In this document: one piece after another, positions 54,421 through 63,535 of the stretch
Position numbering within the stretch: position 1 is the stretch's first letter
How the letters are laid out: each line of letters starts with the position of its first letter
The notes under the pieces: generated by a model
The model's database searches: none
What the model saw: only the letters and a program-made list of their open reading frames with translations
Told to the model about the DNA's origin: nothing
Translations under genes and position numbers: made by a program
From: JAFGXF01 sp963732595
GTDB taxonomy: Bacteria > Chloroflexota > Anaerolineae > Anaerolineales > Anaerolineaceae
Direction of reading: 5' to 3'
Length of the DNA stretch: 64,000 nucleotides
Assembly (NCBI GenBank): GCA_963732595.1
Contig: CAVSZZ010000002.1
Coordinates: 1,364,001-1,428,000 of the forward strand

Positions 54421-57124
54421 GTGATTGAACATACCCTGCCAAAAGCCTATGATTTTAAAAGCACTGAAAAGCGCTTGTACGACTGGTGGATCGAGAGGGG
54501 CTATTTCAGGCCCTCCAATGACCCCGGCCGGCCGGGTTTTGATGCCTCAATAAAGCCGTTCGTCATTTCGATTCCCCCCGCCAATGTTACCGGCGAATTG
54601 CACTTGGGCCATGCCATGTATGTTTCCATGGAAGATCTGATGATCCGCTACCAGCGCATGAAAGGGCTGCCAACTTTATGGGTACCGGGCACCGACCATG
54701 CCGGAATCGCCACACAGTTACAGGTGGAAAAGGATTTGCTGCGCACTGAGGAGGTCACCCGTGAGGAACTTGGGCGCGAGAAGTTTGTTGAACGCGTCTG
54801 GACCTGGAAGAAGAAGTATCACGAGATTATCTCCGCCCAGATCCGGAGACTGGGTGCTTCCTGCGATTGGGAAAGGGAACGCTTCACGCTGGATGAGGGC
54901 TTATCGGTAGCGGTTCGTGAAGCTTTCGTGCGCCTTTATGAAAAGGGTCTGATCTATCGTGGCCCGCGCCTGATCAATTGGTCACCCGGTTTGAAAACCG
55001 CGGTGTCGGATCTCGAAGTGGAATACTCCGAAGAACCGGGAATTCTGTATTATTTCAAATACATGCTGGCAGATGGATCGGGAGAATACATCCCGGTCGC
55101 GACCACGCGTCCGGAGACCATCCTGGGCGACACGGCAGTGGCGGTCCATCCTGATGATGACCGATACCGCAAGTTTGTCGGAAAGAACGTAAGCGTACCG
55201 GTGTTAGGACGCGAGATCCCGGTCATCGCGGATGATTACGTGGACCGTGAATTTGGGACCGGGGCTCTGAAGATCACCCCCGGTCACGATCCCAATGATT
55301 ACCAGATCGGCCAGCGTCACAACCTTGCGGTCATCTCAGTTTTGGATGCGGTTGCACACATCACCAAGGAAGGCGGACCGTATGCAGGCATGGACCGCTT
55401 CGATTGCCGTAAGAAGATCTGGGAAGATATGAAAGCTGCTGGTTTGGTAATTAAGGAGCAACCTTACACTCTTAATGTCCCGCGCAGCCAGCGTGGTGGT
55501 GAGATCGTCGAACCGATGATCTCGACCCAGTGGTTCGTGCGTATGGAGGGATTGGCGGACGCAGCTCTAAAAGTAGTCCAGGATGGCACGATACGCATTA
55601 TCCCGGAGCGCTTCACCAAAGTCTATTACAACTGGCTGGAAAACATCCAGGATTGGTGCATCAGCCGCCAGTTATGGTGGGGACATCGCATTCCAGTATG
55701 GTACTGTGACGATTGCAGGGAGATGACCGTCGCGCGGGAGGATCCAACCACCTGTTCGCATTGTGGCAGCCGGAAGATCCAGCAGGATCCGGATGTTTTG
55801 GACACCTGGTTCTCGTTCGGGATTGTGGCCGTTTTCCACCCTTGGCTGGCCTGAAGAAACACCTGATTATAAATACTTCTACCCGACTTCTGTTCTGGAG
55901 ACAGGTTATGACATTCTGTTCTTCTGGGTGGCGCGCATGATCGTGGATGGCCTGGAGTTGACCGGCAAGGCTCCCTTCCATACGGTGTATCTGCATGGGA
56001 TTGTGCGGGATGAAAATGGCGATAAGATGTCCAAGACCAAGGAAAATGTCATAGACCCGTTGCCGCTCATGGACGAATTGGGGACGGATGCACTGCGTTT
56101 CACGTTGCTGGTGGGTTCGACACCCGGAAATGATATCAGCCTGGATGTGAAGCGGGTGGAAGCGAACCGTAATTTTGCCAATAAGATCTGGAATGCCGGG
56201 CGATTCGTGATCGGGGCAATCGACAACGCACCGAAAGCCGCAGCCAATAAACCTGAATGGACCCTGGAAGACTCCTCAATCTGGGCGCGCTATAAATCGC
56301 TCCTGCAAGAAGCCAATCGACTTTTCGAAAGTTATCAATTTGGTGAGGCGGGCAGGCAGATCTATGATTTCTTCTGGGGCTATTTTGCAGACTGGTATAT
56401 CGAGACCGCAAAAACTCAATTGAGCCAGGGAGACGATCGGGCTTATTACACAGCTCAGACCCTCACCCGCCTGCTGGATGGCTGTCTGCGGTTGTTGCAT
56501 CCCTTCACGCCCTTCGTGACAGAGGAATTGTGGGGTCACCTGAAGAGAGCCGCTTCTGAACACTCAGAAGGGTTCACCCCCGAGGGTGGCTGGCCGGAGG
56601 CTCTGATCATCGCCCCCTGGCCGGAGCCGCTTCCCCAGGAGGGATGGGAAGATGCAGCGATTGAAAAATATGATCTTATTATGGATATCTCCAAAGATAT
56701 CCGAAATTTACGTGCTGAAAATAACATTCCTGCCGGCAAATTAATTCCCTTAACATTGGGTTCAGTGGAACATTACGATTTACTAATGCAAGCTTCTGGT
56801 TCGATTTGTGTATTTGGGCATATTGATCCTGAAAAACTTAGTATCGTTAAAGGATCGCCCGTAAAACCGGAAAATGCAGTCAGCTCGGTAGTATCCTCTG
56901 TAGAGATCTACTTGCCATTAGGTGGCCTGATAGACTCGGAAGCTGAGCGGGAGCGTCTTGGGCGAGAATTAAAAACAATCCAATCGCAGATCGATAGACT
57001 CGCCAATCTCTTGGCGGGCGATTTCGCTTCGAAAGCACCCGCCCAGGTAGTCGAGAAGGAACGCCAGAAATTAGAGGAATATCGTTCTTCGGCCGAAAAA
57101 CTGCGAAGCCAGCTGAAAAACTGA
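54421..57124 (+). CDS. valS: Valyl-tRNA synthetase (one frame change)
   Basis: About 900 aa from GTG 54421 (GAGGTGAA upstream). Class I synthetase with HIGH motif variant ELHLGHAM after PPANVTG, editing domain (VATTRPETILGDTAVAV, the canonical TTRPET), and DTWFSSGLWPFSTLGWP. KMSKS variant KMSKTKE. A zinc-knuckle-like CDDC...CSHC lies ahead of DTWFS. One extra T near 55812 breaks the frame inside DTWFSSGLW; removing it joins both halves. The C-terminal anticodon-binding domain and coiled-coil tail are complete. Confidence 0.96.
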
Positions 57125-57136
57125 GTCCAGTGCGCT

Positions 57137-57862
57137 ATGATCAAACCGGGTTCCCTATCAATCATTGCTACACCCATCGGTCATCCCCGTGATATCACCC
57201 TGCGTGCACTGGACACACTGCGCCAGGCGGATGCGGTCATCTGCGAGGAAGCCCGACCTGGCTCAACCTTGCTTAAAAAACATGATATCCAAAAACCACT
57301 CATTCTTCTGAACGAACATAATGAGGATGATGCTGTTCCACAGATCGTCATGCGCCTGCTCAACGGCGAAAACCTGGCATTGATCTCGGATTGTGGAACA
57401 CCTGTCTTTGCCGACCCGGGGCGCAGCCTGCTCCAGTCATTGGAGGACAGCGGTATCCAGGTTACCCCGGTGCCGGGGCCGGCTTCTTTAACCGCGGCTA
57501 TTTCAGTCTGCAAGTTCGACTTGCGCAATTTCGTGTTCGGGGGGTTCCTGCCGCGCGAAAGCGGGGAGCGCCGGCGGGCTTTGGCATCCTTGCAGGCATC
57601 CGGAATGCCGGTCATTCTGATGGATGCGCCTTATCGGTTAAAAGCACTTCTGGAGGATGTCGCCTTTATCTTTGGGAAGGACCAACCGGTTATGCTTGGC
57701 TGCGATTTGACACTGCCCGGTGAAAAGGTGCTACACGGCAGTCTTGGGGATATCGCCAACCGCACTGCCGGAAAGAAATGTGAATATATTCTGATCGTGG
57801 CGGGACGCCGGGGTGAGGGAAGCAGCGGATATCGTTCGAAACGCTCAGGCAAGCGCCGCTAG
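57137..57862 (+). CDS. rsmI: RsmI-type 16S rRNA methyltransferase
   Basis: 241 aa, tetrapyrrole-methylase fold. It 2'-O-methylates C1402 of 16S rRNA using SAM. Motifs: SIIATPIGHPRDITLRALD (usual ATPIGNLxDIT), LISDCGTPVFADPGRSLL and VTPVPGPASLTAAIS. The family's EDTR is EEAR here, and N is replaced by H in ATPIGH, so it is a slightly divergent member. Length is shorter than E. coli RsmI (286 aa), lacking part of the C-terminal domain. Follows valS by 12 bases. Confidence 0.85.
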   Translation: MIKPGSLSIIATPIGHPRDITLRALDTLRQADAVICEEARPGSTLLKKHDIQKPLILLNEHNEDDAVPQIVMRLLNGENLALISDCGTPVFADPGRSLLQSLEDSGIQVTPVPGPASLTAAISVCKFDLRNFVFGGFLPRESGERRRALASLQASGMPVILMDAPYRLKALLEDVAFIFGKDQPVMLGCDLTLPGEKVLHGSLGDIANRTAGKKCEYILIVAGRRGEGSSGYRSKRSGKRR

Positions 57863-58543
57863 TAGGACACTTACCCAGTATAAAAAGAACAGCGGTACCA
57901 TCAGAATGGCCATGTTGACAGGGTCTGTGGTGGGTGTCGCTACCGCAGCGATGCCCGCGATCACGAGTATGGCGATTCGCCATTGTTTAAGCAGTAACCG
58001 GGCAGTGACCAGTTTTAACTTGGCCAGGATGAATACGATCAGGGGAATCTCAAAACTGAGCCCGATGTAGAATAATAGGTTTGTGACGAAATCAATGTAA
58101 TCCGAGAGGATGATGTTGGATTGGGTGTCGAGAAAGCTGGTCAGGAAAGGGATGGCCACCGGCAACATAACATAATAGGCGAATGCCACACCCCCCAGGA
58201 ACAGCAGGCTGGCGGCGGGCACGCCAAAATAGATCCAGCGTTTTTCACCTGAGTGCAGGCCTGGCAGGATGAAAGCCAGTAGTTCATACACGATGACTGG
58301 CATGGCCAGGATCAGCCCCCCCAGCAGTGCGACCTTCATGGTGACCGAAATATTCTCGGTCACCCGGATGACATGCAGGTTCTCCAGCCCCCCGACCGGT
58401 GTGGCCAGGATGTCCAGCAGCTGGGGGGCGAAGTAAAAAGCCAGACCGGCGGCCGCCACCAGCGCTGCAATGGCCACCAACAACCGCTTGCGTAATTCCT
58501 CGAGGTGCCCCCAGATGCTCATGCCACCCTGGGGTTCAGTCAT
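57845..58543 (-). CDS. tatC: Sec-independent protein translocase TatC
   Basis: 232 aa with six membrane helices. It opens near MSIWGHLEELRKRLL, the TatC HLxELRxRL signature with the twin-arginine-binding Glu. Further motif: LDTQSNIILSDYIDF and LSFEIPLIVFILAKL. The end overlaps rsmI on the other strand by 18 bases. Translationally coupled to the TatB-like gene (4-base overlap). Confidence 0.96.
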   Translation of the reverse strand: MTEPQGGMSIWGHLEELRKRLLVAIAALVAAAGLAFYFAPQLLDILATPVGGLENLHVIRVTENISVTMKVALLGGLILAMPVIVYELLAFILPGLHSGEKRWIYFGVPAASLLFLGGVAFAYYVMLPVAIPFLTSFLDTQSNIILSDYIDFVTNLLFYIGLSFEIPLIVFILAKLKLVTARLLLKQWRIAILVIAGIAAVATPTTDPVNMAILMVPLFFLYWVSVLLAALA

Positions 58544-58836
58544 GCTTTACCCACCTTATCCGTCGGTTTTTGTTCGTCATTGATCGGCAAAGATGCTGCT
58601 TTTTGAATGTTCTTCAATTCATCTTCCAGGTCAGCCTCACGTATCAACTTGCCCGGCAGGTCGTTAATGTCCCGGGAGGTGCTCACAATATCCTGCCAGA
58701 AAGGTGAGCGGGTGATCTGGCGAATTAGCCGCCCGGTTTTGCGGCCCAGATCGGCCATGCCTTTTGGACCTACAACAAGCAGGCCGATGACTGCCAGAAT
58801 GAGCAGTTCAAGGGGTCCGACCCCCAGGAAGTTCAT
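58540..58836 (-). CDS. tatB: TatB-like twin-arginine translocase subunit
   Basis: 98 aa. One N-terminal helix, then the hinge VVGPKGMADLGRKTGRLIR and an amphipathic helix with a charged tail. The N-terminal PLE (GPLELLILAVIG) matches TatB Pro/Glu spacing. With TatC it forms the receptor for twin-arginine substrates. Confidence 0.85.
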   Translation of the reverse strand: MNFLGVGPLELLILAVIGLLVVGPKGMADLGRKTGRLIRQITRSPFWQDIVSTSRDINDLPGKLIREADLEDELKNIQKAASLPINDEQKPTDKVGKA

Positions 58837-59041
58837 ACAGACATTTACGTGAGATTAATCTGTTATTGTCCGATTTCTCGGTTGTTTTATCTTCGTCCTG
58901 GTCATCACCTTTTAGACCATCTTTAAATGAACGCACACCTTTTCCGAGTTCGCCGGCCACCTTACTGATACGGCCTATCCCGAATAAGAGTACGATGATC
59001 ACCAGGATGATGATCAATTCAGTGGTTCCAATGGTTGGCAT
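58808..59041 (-). CDS. tatA: TatA-like twin-arginine translocase subunit
   Basis: 77 aa with GGAGGT before ATG 59041. Helix ELIIILVIIVLLFG, then the classical GIGRISKVAGELGKGVRSFK amphipathic helix and an acidic tail. The last ~18 residues (from NNRLISR) read through the start of tatB, a 29-base overlap, which is odd. A single indel near 58870 could hide an earlier stop. It forms the TatA pore in complex with TatBC. Confidence 0.9.
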   Translation of the reverse strand: MPTIGTTELIIILVIIVLLFGIGRISKVAGELGKGVRSFKDGLKGDDQDEDKTTEKSDNNRLISRKCLYELPGGRTP

Positions 59042-59136
59042 ATGCCACCTCCATCCTATTGAATGTAATATTCCACGTAATTCTACTCCATCCCCCGGTT
59101 ATTATCCGGGGTAGGGGTACCCCTCTCATATTTCAC

Positions 59137-59166
59137 TTGACTTTTCCATTCATCCTATCATATAAT
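59137..59166 (+). promoter_or_regulatory. Promoter of the KimA-RCK operon
   Basis: TTGACT at 59137-59142, 18-base spacer, TATAAT at 59161-59166; the ATG lies 36 bases downstream. The region between it and divergent tatA holds two small palindromes (CCCCGG...CCGGGG at 59094-59111 and GGGGTACCCC at 59114-59123), possibly operator sites. Confidence 0.75.
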
Positions 59167-59202
59167 CCGAGCCTTGTTCAAGAAAGTGTGTTTAGACCGG
59201 GT

Positions 59203-61147
59203 ATGAACATTCACGACGAGCACAACGGCAGCGCCGTTCAACATCGCCAGACAGAGTACAAACCCCCAAAATCGATCCAAGCTTGGTTCATCGGTAGGCC
59301 TCTGGCTACCGCTGATGCCCCACACCAGACGATCAGCAAGCTGGTCGGCTTGGCAGTGTTCTCGTCTGATGCCTTATCCTCGACCGCGTACGCCACCCAG
59401 GAAATGCTGGTCATCCTCATCGCGCTGGGTACGATGGCTTACCAGTACATCACGCCACTGGCGCTTGTCATTGTCACTTTATTGGGCATCATCACCCTTA
59501 GTTATTTACAAACCATCCATGCTTATCCGACAGGCGGCGGTGCTTACATCGTTTCGCGCGACAATCTGGGCGCTCTGCCTGCACAGATCACGGCAGCGGC
59601 TTTATTGTCAGACTACATCCTGACGGTGGCGGTTTCCATCTCCTCGGGTGTCGCCCAGATTGTTTCAGCTTATGCAATGTTGTACGATTATCGCGTCATC
59701 ATTTCAATTGCCCTGGTCATGGTTGTCATGACCATCAATCTACGCGGGATAAAGGAATCCGGAGTCGCTTTCGCCATTCCCACCTATTTCTTTATCCTCA
59801 TGATGTTGATTTCTGTGATGGTGGGGTTTGTTCGATATCTGAGTGGCTCCTTGGGCGTGGTTCCCGATCCTCCCCACTACGAATCATTATTGGGTATCCA
59901 AACTGTGTCTGTTATGCTGTTGCTCCGAGCTTTCTCCAACGGCACCACTGCCTTAACCGGTGTGGAAGCCATCTCGGATGGCATCCCGGCCTTCAAGGAA
60001 CCCAAGAGTAATAATGCCGGCAAGACTTTGATCATGATGGCGGTGATTCTGGGTACCTTTATGCTATCGATCTCCTTCCTAACCGCCCAGATCCAGGCAG
60101 TCCCCGCTGAGACTGAAACAGTCATTTCCCAGCTCGCGCGCACTGTTTTTGGAAGTCGCGGATTCATGTACATGGCCACCATCTTGAGTACCATGCTGAT
60201 TCTCGTTCTTGCGGCCAATACATCCTTTGCTGATTTTCCAAGATTGAGTGCCATCGCTGCCGGGGATGGTTATTTACCCAGACAGATGACCTACCGGGGC
60301 AGCCGGCTGGTGTATTCATATGGGATCGTTGCACTGGCCTTGTTCGCCTCCCTGTTGTTGATCATTTTCCAGGCCAGCGTCACCGACTCTGATCCCGCTT
60401 TATGCGATTGGTGTTTTTATATCGTTTACTTTCTCGCAAACGGGAATGGCGCGCCGTTGGTGGCGCATCGGCCAACTTAAACCCGGGGAGGAGCTGAAAC
60501 AGAAAGGTTCCACGCTTCGTCCGGATGTAAGATGGCGCAGCAAGATGTTCATCAACACGCTTGGTGCCGTGTTAACGGTTGTGGTCGTGGTGATCTTTTC
60601 CATCTTCAAGTTCAAGGAAGGCGCCTGGGTGGTGCTGGTCCTGATCCCTGCCCTGGTATTTGTGTTTTCGGGGATCCATCGCCACTATGGCCATGTTGCC
60701 CGCCTGCTGTCATTGGATAATTTCGGCTCCGTTCCGCACATTCAACGCCACCGCGTGATCCTCCCGATAGGTGGTGTACACCGTGGAACACTGAGCGCTT
60801 TGCGTTATGCCTCGTCCCTGTCGGATGATGTCACTGCCGTGCACATCTCCATTGATCCCATCGAGACACAAAAGATTCAGGAGAAGTGGGAAGTCTGGGG
60901 TGAAGGTGTTCGTCTGGTAATCATAGACTCGCCATATCGTCTGTTCCTTGAGCCGCTGTTGAATTATATCGAGGAGATCGACCAGCAACGCCAGACGAAT
61001 GAGTTGATTACAATTGTTGTGCCCCAATTTGTATCGCATAATCGCTTGACGGATATATTGCATACCCGCACAGCGAACACATTGAGAAAAGTGTTGATCT
61101 TCCAGAAGGACATCGTCATCACCGACGTGCCCTATCAGGTGGATTAA
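59203..61147 (+). CDS. KimA-type APC-family potassium transporter (one frame change)
   Basis: About 647 aa from ATG 59203. It closely follows the B. subtilis KimA (YdaO) layout: an N-terminal RPLATADAPHQTISKL, then SSDALSSTAYATQEMLVIL, HAYPTGGGAYIVSRDNLG, DYILTVAVSISSGVAQI, LTGVEAISDGIPAFKEPKSN, LVLAANTSFADFPRL, and a cytoplasmic C-terminal USP-like domain (HISIDPIETQKIQEKWEVWG, VPQFVSHNRLTDILHTR). It imports K+ with a proton. An extra T near 60394 shifts the frame in VTDLIPLYAIGVF; without it both halves join. KimA of B. subtilis is inhibited by c-di-AMP; whether this applies here is not known. Two RCK genes follow. Confidence 0.88.
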
Positions 61148-61181
61148 TTTACTGGTAAGATAAACCAGAGGCAGGAATAAT

Positions 61182-61841
61182 ATGAATGTGATTGTCATGG
61201 GTTGTGGTCGGGTTGGTTCCGACCTGGCAACCGCACTTTGCAAGGACGGCCATTCGGTATCTGTGGTTGACAGCACCGAAACGGCATTTCAGAACTTGCC
61301 ACCCGATTTCAAGGGCAAGATGGTCGAAGGTGAGATGATGTCACGGGATGTGCTTTTCCGTGCCGGTATTGAGAATGCCGATGCACTGGCTGCCGTAACC
61401 AATGATGACGCCTTGAATGCGGTGGTTGCGCATGTTGCCCAGGCGACCTATAACATCAAGCATGTCATTGTGCGCAATTACAACCCGGATTTTCGACCGA
61501 TGCTGGAAGCTTTTAATCTTCAGGTCGTCAGCCCGAACAGCTGGGGTGCTCAGCGTATCCAGGAACTCATCCTGCATGCCGATATCCAGACAATCTTCTC
61601 GCCTGGTAACGGTGAAGTTGAGATCTATGAGATCAGCATTCCAAATCATTGGGCTGGTCATCATCTGAACGAATTAATATTTTCGGATGATGTGCGGGTG
61701 GTGGCGATCTCTCGCGCTGGTCAGGCTTTTCTGCCTGAAAAGAATTGCAAACTCGAAGAAGGTGACGTTTTATATATCAGCGCAACCTGCGATGGTATTG
61801 AGAAATTGCGTGAAAAGCTGACCGAAGCTGGGGGGAAATAA
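61182..61841 (+). CDS. Single-RCK TrkA-like protein 1
   Basis: 219 aa. N-terminal RCK Rossmann domain with GCGRVGSDLA (residues 7-16) and Asp at the end of the second strand (VVDSTET), the NAD(H)/ATP-binding set, then an RCK_C domain (residues about 135-215). It gates K+ channels or transporters in Trk/Ktr systems. It starts 34 bases after the KimA-like gene and 1 base separates it from a second RCK gene. Half-size compared to E. coli TrkA, so the two may pair. Confidence 0.9.
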   Translation: MNVIVMGCGRVGSDLATALCKDGHSVSVVDSTETAFQNLPPDFKGKMVEGEMMSRDVLFRAGIENADALAAVTNDDALNAVVAHVAQATYNIKHVIVRNYNPDFRPMLEAFNLQVVSPNSWGAQRIQELILHADIQTIFSPGNGEVEIYEISIPNHWAGHHLNELIFSDDVRVVAISRAGQAFLPEKNCKLEEGDVLYISATCDGIEKLREKLTEAGGK

Positions 61842-61842
61842 T

Positions 61843-62511
61843 ATGTTGATCTTGATCATCGGTGGTGGTCGTACCGGCACGGAGTTGGCTTTGCTCTTAA
61901 TGGAACAAAGGCATACCGTTCGCCTGATCGAATGGCGGCGGGAGGTTCTCAGCCGCCTGCATCATGAACTCCCTACGGAGGTGATCTTCCATGGAAACCC
62001 CTCTGATCCGGTGGCGCTGGAGCAGGCGGGCATCAAGGAGGCTGATGTGCTGGCCGCCGTTACCACTTCGGATCAGGAAAACCTGACGCTGTGCTACTTC
62101 GCCAGGGAAGTCTATAAAGTCCGCCGGACGATTGCCCGAGTCAATAATCCACGGGATGCCTGGCTTTTTGATGAGAAATTCCACGTGGATGTCGCCGTCA
62201 ACCAGGCCGAACTCATTTCGCGCTTGATCGAGGAAGAAATGGCGATGGGCAGTATGATGACCCTTATGAAATTGAGAAAAGGGGATTACTCGCTTGTTGA
62301 GGAACATATTGTTAAAGGTGCCCGCGCCATTGGCACGCAGATCAAGGACCTCGATCTGCCGGAACATGTCGTGATCGCAGCCATTATTCGAAATGATGAG
62401 ATCATCATTCCACGCGGTATTACCAGCTTCACGGCTGGTGATGAGGTCCTGCTTTTCTCCGATTCCGATGGTGCTGCCAAGATCAAGGAGCTGTTCGAAA
62501 CACCCGCTTGA
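61843..62511 (+). CDS. Single-RCK TrkA-like protein 2
   Basis: 222 aa. RCK_N with GGGRTGTELA and Glu at the nucleotide ribose position (LIEWRREV), then AAVTTSDQENLTLCYFA, and an RCK_C domain in the last ~80 residues. It differs clearly from protein 1 and ends the operon. The close spacing (1 base) implies coordinated synthesis, as expected for a heteromer. Confidence 0.9.
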   Translation: MLILIIGGGRTGTELALLLMEQRHTVRLIEWRREVLSRLHHELPTEVIFHGNPSDPVALEQAGIKEADVLAAVTTSDQENLTLCYFAREVYKVRRTIARVNNPRDAWLFDEKFHVDVAVNQAELISRLIEEEMAMGSMMTLMKLRKGDYSLVEEHIVKGARAIGTQIKDLDLPEHVVIAAIIRNDEIIIPRGITSFTAGDEVLLFSDSDGAAKIKELFETPA

Positions 62512-62524
62512 GCAGCCCGGGTGT

Positions 62525-62553
62525 TTGACCATCCGGCAGGCTTAAGATATAAT
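62525..62553 (+). promoter_or_regulatory. Promoter of rpmH-rnpA-yidD
   Basis: TTGACC at 62525-62530, 17-base spacer, TATAAT at 62548-62553. It begins 14 bases after the RCK gene's stop. Confidence 0.9.
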
Positions 62554-62574
62554 GACCCCCTTGTGTGTCACCAT

Positions 62575-62645
62575 CCCGCCTGGTCAACACCGGTAGGCGG
62601 GCGCCGTCGCGCTTAACGGGGTTTTAGTCAGGTGATTTTCACCTG
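62575..62645 (+). other. Two-hairpin leader of rpmH
   Basis: Transcribed leader of about 130 bases. Hairpin 1: CCCGCCT at 62575-62581 with AGGCGGG at 62595-62601. Hairpin 2: CAGGTGA at 62629-62635 with its complement at 62639-62645 and a TTT loop. No T-run, so not a standard terminator. It could be a protein- or L34-binding control site. No known family recognised. Confidence 0.5.
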
Positions 62646-62688
62646 AACCCTTTACGAGTGATGCAATTATCTTTTCTGGAAGGTTAGC

Positions 62689-62862
62689 ATGTCGACAAAA
62701 AGAACTTACCAACCCAAGATCCGCCATCGCATCCGTGTTCACGGCTTTCGCAAACGAATGGCCACGGCGGATGGTCGCCAGGTATTAAAGAGACGCCGTC
62801 TGAAGGGTCGTTACAAACTGACCCCTGGTATGAACAATCACACCAAGCGTATCCGCTGGTAG
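62689..62862 (+). CDS. rpmH: 50S ribosomal protein L34
   Basis: 57 aa, shorter than usual ORF cut-offs: MSTKRTYQPKIRHRIRVHGF, then RKRMATADGRQVLKRRRLKG. TYQP and the RRxKGR segment are typical of L34. GGAAGG precedes. An extended C-terminal tail (YKLTPGMNNHTKRIRW) is longer than the 46 aa E. coli protein. Confidence 0.96.
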   Translation: MSTKRTYQPKIRHRIRVHGFRKRMATADGRQVLKRRRLKGRYKLTPGMNNHTKRIRW

Positions 62863-62891
62863 TCAACGGCGGCGATCGACCGCCAGTTGCC

Positions 62892-63293
62892 ATGAACCGT
62901 CGTTTTCGTTTGACGCGTTCTGAAGATTTCAGCCAGGCCAGGCGTGATGGGAAATCCTTCTCGAACAAATTGTTCAAGGTTATCCTGTATCCCAACGATA
63001 CTTCCTCATTGCGCTTTGGCATTATCACTGGCAAATCGCTTGGCAATGCGGTCACGCGCAACCGGTGTAAACGCCTGATGCGGGAAAGCATCCGATCCAT
63101 TTGCAATTCGCTTCAAAACGGCTGGGACGTGATCATTATCGTCCGGCAGGCGGCGGTTGGAGCCGATTACCAGGCCACGTTGGCTGGTTTTATTGAATTA
63201 CTGAAGCGTGCGAACCTGTTCAATGGGAATACTGATAATGTCCAGACTCGGATGAATATCCCAATGAGCCGCGCTTGCGAGATCTGCCAGTGA
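62892..63293 (+). CDS. rnpA: Ribonuclease P protein component
   Basis: 133 aa. It assists the RNase P RNA in cutting tRNA 5' ends. Signature SLGNAVTRNRCKRLMRESIR (residues about 50-69), with the conserved RNR box, and the FSQARRDGKSFSNKLF N-terminal strand. Conserved gene order rpmH-rnpA-yidD. No strong ribosome site, so translation may be coupled to rpmH. Confidence 0.95.
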   Translation: MNRRFRLTRSEDFSQARRDGKSFSNKLFKVILYPNDTSSLRFGIITGKSLGNAVTRNRCKRLMRESIRSICNSLQNGWDVIIIVRQAAVGADYQATLAGFIELLKRANLFNGNTDNVQTRMNIPMSRACEICQ

Positions 63294-63520
63294 GATTTGA
63301 GAACCTGTTGCGATTTCCGTTGCTGGGATTAATTCGCCTGTATCAAATACTGGCTTCCCCGGCTGTGGCTCGCAACACCTGCCGCTTTTATCCGAGCTGT
63401 TCTCATTATGCCTACCAGGCGATCTATAAATATGGTGCCATCAAGGGTGGCCTGATGGGTGCTTGGCGCCTTTTACGTTGCAATCCCTTCAACCCCGGTG
63501 GTTACGATCCGGTGGTGTAG
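63290..63520 (+). CDS. yidD: Membrane protein insertion efficiency factor YidD
   Basis: 76 aa from GTG 63290, overlapping the rnpA stop (GTGA). YidD family motif NTCRFYPSCSHYAYQAI with the CxxxxSCS cysteines, and GAWRLLRCNPFNPGGYDPV. It aids insertion of membrane proteins with YidC. Normally yidC follows, but here a different gene comes next. Confidence 0.95.
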   Translation: MRFENLLRFPLLGLIRLYQILASPAVARNTCRFYPSCSHYAYQAIYKYGAIKGGLMGAWRLLRCNPFNPGGYDPVV

Positions 63521-63535
63521 AGTCAAGGAAAAATC

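Noticed and set aside
59042..59202. c-di-AMP (ydaO) riboswitch before the KimA-like gene
   Set aside because: Only about 30 bases lie between promoter and start, too short for this riboswitch, and none of its conserved core is seen.
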